A stretch of DNA of 6,016 bases, from assembly GCA_021798075.1 (NCBI GenBank), contig JAJZYO010000136.1, forward strand, positions 1 to 6,016, in the 5' to 3' direction. This DNA comes from Actinomycetes bacterium. GTDB lineage: Bacteria; Actinomycetota; Acidimicrobiia; Acidimicrobiales; Palsa-688. The notes beneath the pieces were generated by a model that was not told the origin of the DNA, did not search any database, and was given only the letters and a program-made list of their open reading frames with translations. This document shows positions 1 to 5,113 of this stretch, one piece after another. Position 1 is the stretch's first letter. Every line of letters starts with the position of its first letter. Made by a program: the position numbers and the translations under genes.

Positions 1-1890
1 GGACATGTCATCGGGCAACCCCGCCCCCGCGGGTCCCCAGCCCGAGAGCTCGCTCGCCGGCATAGCCCGCACCTGCACCCCACCCAGGGCTCGCGCTATA
101 GCCCCGGCAACGGCCTGACCAGCTACGGCGGCGGTCCCCTGGCCGATCACGAACACTTCGTGGACCAGGCCGGCCGCCAGCTTGTCGCGCAGATGGCGGG
201 GCAGTACGTCGTCCCCCAACCGGGCGACCAGGCCGCCATTTCGCCCGGGGACGAGCTTGCCGCGGACCGTCTTGCGGACCGAGGACGGCGACTCGGAGAT
301 CTCCTTCAGCAAAAAGTGCCTGAAGCCGCGCCGGTCGACGTCTCGGGTGGTTATCTCCGCGCTCTTTACTTCTGCGCGCGAGACCGCCAGTTCCCTGTCG
401 TCGTAGCTCCGGCGAGAAAGGCCAGCCAGTTCACCCGCACCCGCGCGCCTCAACACCACGACCTGCCCGGCGCCCTCGCCGTCCATACGGACATAGCGAT
501 CGGTCTCTTCTACCAGGCCATAAGGCTCGCTCGCCACGACGAAGGCGTCTTCTGCCAGCCCTACATTAAGGCTCTGGCCGCTTCCGTGGAGGGCCAGGAG
601 CAGGTCTTCTGGTGCTCCCGCAGAGTTGGCAGCAATGCCCACCGACCCCTCGAAGCGCCCGACAGCCATGCGGAAGGCCTCCGCCGGCGAGGTCCCCTTG
701 CGGAGGTAGCGCGACACCAGCTCCGGGACCAGCTTGGCATCCGTTGTCACCCCGACAGGCACCTCGATCTCCTCGGAGGCGACGAGGGCCGCGTAGTTGT
801 CGATGTCCCCGTTCAGGGCTCCAACCACATACGAGCTCGCCGAATGCGCCGTCCCGGGACCAGGGGGCCCCGAGTCGAGAGGATGGGCGTTGGCCTCCGA
901 CACGAGCCCTACGCTCGCCCAACGGGTGTGGGCGAGCACCGTGGCCTCGACGCCAGGCGATTCTAGAGCGCGTGCGAGGAGCTGGTCCGTCGCAAAAGCG
1001 CGCCGAAGAGCAGCCACGTTGTCGCCGAGCTCGCCTATTTCAGCCGCTGCCTTGTATACGAACGAGAGGCAGGGCCCGGCTCGACGGACCGAACGTGAAC
1101 GGAAAAGAGGGTCATCAGTCCGCCCGGCAACGAGGGGGGCTATTTCCGGGGCACCCAAGTCCAGGCCATGGCCCGTCAACATCAGGTGGAGCCCTGCGGA
1201 GTCTCGCCCTCGGACCTCGAGGCGGTCCAGGGAGCGGAAGGCAACGTGCACGGCCCAAAGCACCGGCAGGGAGCCGGCAGGCGGGAGAGCCGCGGAGGCT
1301 GACCCTAGAGCCCCCGGACCGAGCCACCTCGAGGTCGCCCGCGCCGACGTCGCTCGCGCCGGGGTCGCCCGAGCCGGGGCCCCTGCCTCTCGGCCAGATC
1401 CGTCCGAGCAGTCCAGGTAGTCCGAGTCGGCCAAGCCCAATGACGCAGCGAGCGAGGCGACGCTCTTTGCTGCGTCCAAGCGGTCATGGCCGAGGGCCCA
1501 CAATGCGTCACGGAGCTGGACGAGGCCCGAATTGAGCCCCTCGACCTCCACAGCGGTGAGGGTTGCCGTTACACGAGGCCCCCCGGCGTCGAGCTCCGCC
1601 TCGAAGCGCGAGACGAGCGCTTCCGCGGCTCCGACCTCACGCTCCAAATGATGTACCGTCTCAGGGCTGCCGAGGAGGCAAACGAGCCCGGGTACCCCCC
1701 GGAGGCTGGCGTCGAGCTTGCGGAGCGCGCTCGTGGCATCGCTGACCAACCCGAGCTGGCGACCTGGGCTGTCATCAACCGAGAGGAGGGAAAGCTGGCC
1801 AGCTGCCAGCGCAAGCACTCGCTCGACTTCGGAAGGGGCCGGTGGCTGGCGGCTCGGCCTGCGGGCCAGGACGGCCACGATGCCGCACAA
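1..1890 (-). CDS. glmS: Glutamine--fructose-6-phosphate aminotransferase (isomerizing), long form, 3' end outside window
   Basis: GlmS is a cytosolic enzyme that makes glucosamine-6-phosphate from fructose-6-phosphate and glutamine, the first step toward UDP-GlcNAc. The frame is open for 630 codons and continues past the left edge. It starts with TTG at 1890-1888, 6 nt after the glmM stop. That start is forced, because the N-terminal nucleophile must be Cys2 of MCGIVAVL and an in-frame TAG lies just upstream. Further family motifs are RLEVRGRDSAG (223-233), HTRWAS (321-326), NAHP (334-337), NGD (360-362) and D384. These match E. coli Cys1, Arg73/Trp74, His86, Asn98/Gly99 and Asp123. FRHFLLKEISESP (523-535) marks the inter-domain region, and the first SIS domain begins near 579 (VFVIGQGTAA) with ASEL at 612-615. 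Residues about 11-210 and 50 more between 233 and 321 are extra relative to E. coli GlmS (609 aa). SIS starts near 580 instead of near 295, so the full protein should be about 900 aa or longer. Identification is firm; the role of the extra segments is unknown. Confidence 0.92.
   Translation of the reverse strand, partial: MCGIVAVLARRPSRQPPAPSEVERVLALAAGQLSLLSVDDSPGRQLGLVSDATSALRKLDASLRGVPGLVCLLGSPETVHHLEREVGAAEALVSRFEAELDAGGPRVTATLTAVEVEGLNSGLVQLRDALWALGHDRLDAAKSVASLAASLGLADSDYLDCSDGSGREAGAPARATPARATSARATSRWLGPGALGSASAALPPAGSLPVLWAVHVAFRSLDRLEVRGRDSAGLHLMLTGHGLDLGAPEIAPLVAGRTDDPLFRSRSVRRAGPCLSFVYKAAAEIGELGDNVAALRRAFATDQLLARALESPGVEATVLAHTRWASVGLVSEANAHPLDSGPPGPGTAHSASSYVVGALNGDIDNYAALVASEEIEVPVGVTTDAKLVPELVSRYLRKGTSPAEAFRMAVGRFEGSVGIAANSAGAPEDLLLALHGSGQSLNVGLAEDAFVVASEPYGLVEETDRYVRMDGEGAGQVVVLRRAGAGELAGLSRRSYDDRELAVSRAEVKSAEITTRDVDRRGFRHFLLKEISESPSSVRKTVRGKLVPGRNGGLVARLGDDVLPRHLRDKLAAGLVHEVFVIGQGTAAVAGQAVAGAIARALGGVQVRAMPASELSGWGPAGAGLPDDMS
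1333..1377 (-). repeat. 15-bp tandem repeat inside glmS encoding (P/S)ARAT x3
   Basis: Three consecutive 15-bp units encode PARAT, PARAT and SARAT (GlmS residues 172-186). The units differ mostly at third codon positions, so the peptide is better conserved than the DNA. They sit in an Ala/Gly/Pro/Ser-rich stretch (about residues 163-210) that probably forms a flexible linker between the extra N-terminal segment and the rest of the glutaminase domain. The repeat length is a multiple of three, so gain or loss of units would keep the frame. Confidence 0.75.
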
Positions 1891-1896
1891 GGGGAC

Positions 1897-3297
1897 CTAC
1901 CCGACCGGCTCGCCGAGCGATACGTGGAGGACGTCAACCAACCGTTCGACGGCCGCATTGGCCTCGTCTTCGGTGGGCGCCTCCACCATGACCCGCACCA
2001 GCGGTTCGGTACCACTCGGGCGCAACAGCACACGGCCGCCCTGGCCGAGGATCTGCTCCGTCCTGCGGACTTCCTCCCATACGGCGGCTGCCTCGGCCAG
2101 TCCGTGGCGGTCGGCCACTGCTACATTGCGCAGGACCTGGGGGAGACGCTCCATCGAGGCTGCCGCCAGCGGTGCGAGGGGCTCGCCACGGCGGACGATC
2201 AGGTCAGCCAGCAGCAGGCCCGACATCACGCCGTCGCCCGTGGTCGCAAGGCTCCGGAAGACGATGTGACCAGACTGTTCGCCACCTAGAGCCCACCCGT
2301 TGGCTTCCAGCGCCTCGAGCACGTAGCGGTCGCCCACCGCCGAGACCATGTGCACTTTGACCCCCGCGCGAGCCATCGCCTTGTGGAAACCGAGGTTGGT
2401 CATGACGGTGACGACAACGGTGCCCCCCGCGAGGAGCCCGCGCGCCTCCAGATCGGTAGCGAAGAGGGCGAGCAGGCGGTCGCCGTCCACCACGTTGCCC
2501 ATTGCGTCGACGGCAATCATCCGGTCAGCGTCCCCGTCGAACGCCAAGCCGATGTCGGCCCCGTGGCTGACGACTGCCTCCGCGAGGGCGCGCGGGTCGG
2601 TCGAACCGCAGTGGTCGTTGATGTTGGTGCCGTCAGGGTGAACGCCGAGGACGGCCACCACTTGGGCGCCGGCGGCGCTGAATATCTCCGGGGCGCTCTG
2701 CCAGGCAGCTCCATTGGCACAGTCGAGAGCTACCCGAAGCCCGCTCAAGCTGCGGCCCGAAAGGCCACCAAGCACGAACCTTTCGTAGCGCTCGAGCGCG
2801 CCCGGGTCTGTAGTTATGGCCCCGACGGCGTCTTTGGTTGGCAGCGGCTGAGCTGCCCGCCTGTTACCGGCGAGGAACGCGTCGAGCTCCGCCTCCAGGA
2901 CCTGCTCCATCTCATCTGACAGCTTGGTCCCGCCGGCCGAAAAAAACTTGACCCCGTTGTCCCAGTACGGGTTGTGCGAGGCCGAGATGACAGCTGCTGG
3001 TAACCCCTTCTCAGCCGCCAAGTAGGCGACCGCGGGAGTGGGCATCACCCCCACGTCGACCACGTCGGCGCCTTCCGCGGCGAGGCCAGCAGCGAGTGCC
3101 GCCTGGACCAGCGAACCGGAACGGCGGGTATCACGCCCGACGACGAAACACGGCCTCGCGGCGCCACTGGGGCTGGCATCCCGAGCGCTCGAGGGACCGA
3201 GCACTCCAGCCGCCGCCCTACCAAGGGCCAGCACGGCCTCGGGTGCGAGCTCCTCGTTGGCGAGGCCCCTCACACCGTCGGTACCAAAACGGAGCAA
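1897..3297 (-). CDS. glmM: Phosphoglucosamine mutase
   Basis: GlmM interconverts glucosamine-6-phosphate and glucosamine-1-phosphate in the cytosol, supplying UDP-GlcNAc and so peptidoglycan. The 466-residue protein is full length for the family. It opens with FGTDGVRG (4-11). The phosphoserine loop is ISASHNP (104-110) with catalytic Ser107 expected. The Mg-binding loop is DGDADR (254-259). The sugar-specificity loop is GGEQSGH (338-344) and the phosphate-binding loop is RPSGTE (426-431). All key residues are present. The start is TTG at 3297-3295, supported by an AGGAGG Shine-Dalgarno sequence that overlaps the rpsI stop codon. No ATG lies nearby, and the conserved FGTDG begins at residue 4. 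The gene lies 14 nt after rpsI and 6 nt before glmS, so it is almost certainly in one operon with both. The rplM-rpsI-glmM order is typical of actinobacteria. Confidence 0.98.
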   Translation of the reverse strand: MLRFGTDGVRGLANEELAPEAVLALGRAAAGVLGPSSARDASPSGAARPCFVVGRDTRRSGSLVQAALAAGLAAEGADVVDVGVMPTPAVAYLAAEKGLPAAVISASHNPYWDNGVKFFSAGGTKLSDEMEQVLEAELDAFLAGNRRAAQPLPTKDAVGAITTDPGALERYERFVLGGLSGRSLSGLRVALDCANGAAWQSAPEIFSAAGAQVVAVLGVHPDGTNINDHCGSTDPRALAEAVVSHGADIGLAFDGDADRMIAVDAMGNVVDGDRLLALFATDLEARGLLAGGTVVVTVMTNLGFHKAMARAGVKVHMVSAVGDRYVLEALEANGWALGGEQSGHIVFRSLATTGDGVMSGLLLADLIVRRGEPLAPLAAASMERLPQVLRNVAVADRHGLAEAAAVWEEVRRTEQILGQGGRVLLRPSGTEPLVRVMVEAPTEDEANAAVERLVDVLHVSLGEPVG

Positions 3298-3306
3298 GGG
3301 AGGTGG

Positions 3307-3312
3307 CCTCCT
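3307..3312 (-). promoter_or_regulatory. Ribosome binding site of glmM overlapping the rpsI stop
   Basis: The minus strand reads AGGAGG, a consensus Shine-Dalgarno, 9 nt before the TTG start of glmM. Its first A is the last base of the rpsI TGA stop. This fixes the non-ATG start of glmM and suggests that ribosomes finishing rpsI can re-initiate on glmM. Confidence 0.8.
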
Positions 3313-3704
3313 CAGCGCTTCGAGTACTGAGGCGCTTTGCGGGCTTTCTTCAACCCGTACTTCTTTTGCTCCTTCTCGCGTGGGTCGCGAGTGAGGAACC
3401 CGGCACGCTTCAAGGTGACACGGGACTCCGGGTCGAGCTCGGCCAATGCCCTGGCTATGCCCAGCCGGAGCGCGCCCGCCTGCCCCGAGACCCCACCACC
3501 ATCGAGCGTCGCGTCCACGTCATAACCCGCTGCCTTGTCCACGGCCCGCAAGGGTTCCGTGAGCACGGTGCGGTGCGTGGCTGAGGGGAAGTAATCCTCC
3601 ATGGCACGGCCGTTGACGACCACCGCACCATTGCCTGGGCGGAGCCGCACGCGCGCGACGGCGGCTTTACGGCGGCCTGTGGACTGGACGAGGGGTCGTG
3701 GCAC
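3312..3704 (-). CDS. rpsI: 30S ribosomal protein S9 (uS9)
   Basis: S9 is a small-subunit head protein whose basic C-terminal tail reaches the P-site tRNA. The protein has 130 residues, the normal bacterial length. It begins with [13 protein letters not shown] (9-21), has a central [19 protein letters not shown] segment (69-87), and ends with the family's diagnostic tail [17 protein letters not shown] (114-130). The tail's last residues (SKR) are intact. The start is GTG at 3704-3702: an in-frame TAG sits directly before it, and an AGGAG Shine-Dalgarno at 3713-3717 lies 8 nt upstream. It follows rplM as in most bacteria, but with a 115-bp spacer carrying two tandem repeats. It presumably shares the rplM transcript. 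Confidence 0.99.
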   Translation of the reverse strand: MPRPLVQSTGRRKAAVARVRLRPGNGAVVVNGRAMEDYFPSATHRTVLTEPLRAVDKAAGYDVDATLDGGGVSGQAGALRLGIARALAELDPESRVTLKRAGFLTRDPREKEQKKYGLKKARKAPQYSKR

Positions 3705-3712
3705 CTACTGCA

Positions 3713-3717
3713 CTCCT
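3713..3717 (-). promoter_or_regulatory. Ribosome binding site of rpsI
   Basis: The minus strand reads AGGAG, 8 nt before the GTG start of rpsI. It lies directly downstream of the 15-bp tandem repeats, so the repeats form the immediate upstream context of the rpsI translation start. Confidence 0.75.
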
Positions 3718-3720
3718 ATA

Positions 3721-3762
3721 TGAGTCGAGCAAACTTGAGTCGAGCAAACTTCGGTCGAGCTT
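3721..3762. repeat. 15-bp tandem repeat in the rplM-rpsI spacer
   Basis: Two perfect head-to-tail copies of TGAGTCGAGCAAACT (plus-strand sense) occupy 3721-3735 and 3736-3750. A degenerate third copy, sharing the TCGAGC core, follows at 3751-3762. The array lies in the rplM-rpsI spacer, only a few bases upstream of the rpsI Shine-Dalgarno. It is AT-richer than its surroundings. It is not part of any recognised coding frame. Function is unknown: it could be a slippage-prone spacer or a protein-binding or mRNA element. Confidence 0.85.
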
Positions 3763-3786
3763 GTCACCGTGGGTCGCGAGCCGCTG

Positions 3787-3798
3787 CCGGCTAGCCGG
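3787..3798. repeat. 12-bp perfect palindrome in the rplM-rpsI spacer
   Basis: CCGGCTAGCCGG is its own reverse complement. It lies 22 bp beyond the rplM stop codon, between the two tandem repeats. There is no loop and no following T-run on the minus strand, so it does not look like an intrinsic terminator. It could be a protein-binding site or a chance feature of GC-rich sequence. Confidence 0.5.
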
Positions 3799-3828
3799 GG
3801 CCTCAGGCTACCCGGGGCCTCAGGCTAC
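3795..3828. repeat. 17-bp direct duplication spanning the rplM stop codon
   Basis: Two perfect adjacent copies of CCGGGGCCTCAGGCTAC lie at 3795-3811 and 3812-3828, with the first four bases of a third copy (CCGG) at 3829-3832. The rplM TGA stop (minus strand, 3822-3820) falls in the right-hand copy. The left-hand copy therefore repeats the last codons and stop of rplM in a shifted frame just beyond the gene. It looks like a replication-slippage duplication that left the protein end intact. Confidence 0.85.
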
Positions 3829-4272
3829 CCGGTGAGCCGAGTGGTCGAGCGGCCAGGGCTTGGGCTGCTGTGCTTCGTGCTTGTGCTGTGGACCAGCGTA
3901 GACCTTGAGCTTCCTCAGCATCTGGCGCCCCAGTGGGCCCTTCGGTAGCATGCCCCTGACCGCGATGCGGATCACTTCTTCGGGACGTGTCGCGAGCATC
4001 TCACCATAGGTCCGCGTCTTCAGACCACCTGGGTACCCGGAGTAGCGCTGGTAGAGCTTGCTCTCGGTCTTGCCCGAGGTGAGCACGACGTGGGCAGCAT
4101 TGACCACGACCACGTAGTCACCGCAGTCGAGGTAGGGAGCATAGGTAGCCTTGTGCTTGCCTCGGAGGAGGCGCGCGACCTCCGTCGCCAGCCTGCCGAG
4201 CACAGCGCCGTCGGCGTCGACCACATGCCACGCATGCTCGACTTCGGCTGCCTTGGGAGAATAAGTGCGCAC
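3820..4272 (-). CDS. rplM: 50S ribosomal protein L13 (uL13)
   Basis: L13 is an early-assembling 23S rRNA-binding protein of the large subunit. The chosen protein has 150 residues, normal for bacteria. It begins with RTYSPKA and continues with [22 protein letters not shown] (15-36), [10 protein letters not shown] (51-60), the YSGYPGGL loop (77-84) and the signature [21 protein letters not shown] (107-127), ending H-x-H-x-AQQP (130-137). The start is GTG at 4272-4270. The frame stays open upstream to 4440, but that part is not L13-like and runs into ctaC on the other strand. No Shine-Dalgarno precedes the GTG. Instead a TATACT hexamer lies 9 nt upstream, which suggests a leaderless or nearly leaderless mRNA. 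This is the first gene of the rplM-rpsI-glmM-glmS operon. Confidence 0.97.
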   Translation of the reverse strand: MRTYSPKAAEVEHAWHVVDADGAVLGRLATEVARLLRGKHKATYAPYLDCGDYVVVVNAAHVVLTSGKTESKLYQRYSGYPGGLKTRTYGEMLATRPEEVIRIAVRGMLPKGPLGRQMLRKLKVYAGPQHKHEAQQPKPWPLDHSAHRVA

Positions 4273-4281
4273 GGGGCAGAC

Positions 4282-4311
4282 AGTATAGCGGGCGTATGGG
4301 CGGCTCGGCAG
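4282..4311 (-). promoter_or_regulatory. Putative rplM operon promoter
   Basis: On the minus strand a TATACT -10 hexamer (4287-4282) is one base from the TATAAT consensus. A weak -35 match, CTGCCG (4311-4306), lies 18 bp upstream. Nine bases separate the hexamer from the GTG of rplM, so transcription would start within about 3 nt of the start codon. The -10 is convincing and the -35 is not. Confidence 0.55.
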
Positions 4312-4334
4312 GCCTCCGGGGAGCCTCACGCGGT

Positions 4335-4364
4335 TTGTTCGCTGAGCCGAAGGTGGCTTAGTGT
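4335..4364 (+). promoter_or_regulatory. Putative ctaC-ctaD promoter
   Basis: TTGTTC (4335-4340, keeping the TTG of the -35 consensus) and TAGTGT (4359-4364, a TAnnnT -10) are 18 bp apart. Only 8 nt lie between the -10 hexamer and the GTG of ctaC, so the transcript would be leaderless or carry about 2 nt of leader. It diverges from the rplM promoter within the same 100-bp gap. A weak AGG at 4365-4367 is the only possible Shine-Dalgarno near the start. Confidence 0.45.
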
Positions 4365-4372
4365 AGGCCACG

Positions 4373-5104
4373 GTGCACGAATTGCTCGCCACGGTCATCC
4401 GTTGGGGTTCTCCCAACGGGATCACCAGACAAGACAGCAACGTCTACCGCCTTTGGGACGTCACTTACTACATCGCGATCCCGCTTGGGGCGATAGTGGT
4501 GGGCCTCATCATCTGGTGCGCAGTGCGCTACCGGGAGCGGCCCGGCTACGAGCGCATACCCCGCCAGTTCCAGTACCACATCCCGTTGGAGATCTTGTAC
4601 ACCGCGGTCCCCCTCGCCCTCGTGATCGTCCTCTTTGTGTACGTCTACCAGGCCGAGGACGCCGTGGACGCCGTCTCGCCCAACCCCGCCCTAGTGGTTC
4701 GGGTCGACGCCTTCCAATGGGGCTGGCGCTTCACTTACCCCAACCACTACGAGGTCCTCGGCAGTGTCGCCACGGAGCCGAACATCAACAGCCCCAACCT
4801 GCCCGTGCTCACGCTTCCAGCCGGCGAGACGGTCCAGATAAACCTCTATTCAGACGACGTCAACCACTCCTTCTACGTACCGGCGTTCCTCTTCAAGCGT
4901 GACGCCATCCAGGGGATCAACAACAGTTTCGACGTCAACATCCTCCCGAGCGCGGCCGGGCGGCGCTACATCGGGGAGTGCACCCAGTTCTGCGGCGTGT
5001 ACCACCCCTTCATGCGCTTCTGGCTTGACGTTATGCCTAAGAACCAGTTCAACGCGTGGCTGTCCAAACAACATGGGCTGCACGTCGTCACAGCGGAGGG
5101 GTAG
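4373..5104 (+). CDS. ctaC: Cytochrome c oxidase subunit II (CuA subunit)
   Basis: Subunit II accepts electrons from cytochrome c at its extracytoplasmic CuA centre and passes them to heme a in subunit I. The protein has 243 residues. Two membrane helices lie at about 32-53 and 73-93, followed by the cupredoxin domain. An aromatic patch, FQWGWRF (114-120), sits where electrons enter. The CuA ligands are His165, Cys203, Cys207, His211 and Met214 in the pattern C-x3-C-x3-H-x2-M. Gln205 fills the place of the usual backbone-ligand Glu. I see no lipobox or typical cleavable signal peptide and no fused cytochrome c domain, so an external cytochrome or a bc complex must donate electrons. The GTG start at 4373 is the first possible one after an in-frame TAG at 4364-4366. 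ctaD follows after 9 nt, so the two form an operon. Confidence 0.96.
   Translation: MHELLATVIRWGSPNGITRQDSNVYRLWDVTYYIAIPLGAIVVGLIIWCAVRYRERPGYERIPRQFQYHIPLEILYTAVPLALVIVLFVYVYQAEDAVDAVSPNPALVVRVDAFQWGWRFTYPNHYEVLGSVATEPNINSPNLPVLTLPAGETVQINLYSDDVNHSFYVPAFLFKRDAIQGINNSFDVNILPSAAGRRYIGECTQFCGVYHPFMRFWLDVMPKNQFNAWLSKQHGLHVVTAEG
5095..5101 (+). promoter_or_regulatory. Probable ribosome binding site of ctaD
   Basis: GGAGGGG lies within the last codons of ctaC, 12 nt before the ATG of ctaD. The spacing is longer than usual, but no better purine-rich tract lies closer. It suggests translational coupling of ctaD to ctaC. Confidence 0.5.
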
Positions 5105-5113
5105 CAAGCAAAA

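Noticed and set aside
566..922. A minus-strand frame of 118 codons that could be called as a separate gene.
   Set aside because: It is out of frame with glmS on the same strand. The glmS frame carries the glutaminase motifs HTRW, NAHP and NG across this interval.
160..2289. Long plus-strand open frames (about 160-966, 612-1535 and 1486-2289) opposite glmS and glmM.
   Set aside because: They are antisense to clear glmS and glmM coding frames, have Arg/Pro/Ala-biased composition, and show no recognisable motif. High GC at third codon positions leaves antisense frames open by chance.
3764..3819. Possible intrinsic terminator between rplM and rpsI.
   Set aside because: The GC-rich palindrome and repeats are not followed by a T-run on the minus strand, and rpsI has no clear promoter of its own, so read-through is more likely.
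4273..4440. N-terminal extension of L13 to an upstream start at 4440.
   Set aside because: The extra residues have no L13 similarity, overlap the start of ctaC on the other strand, and would span the likely rplM promoter. L13 of normal length begins at the GTG at 4272.
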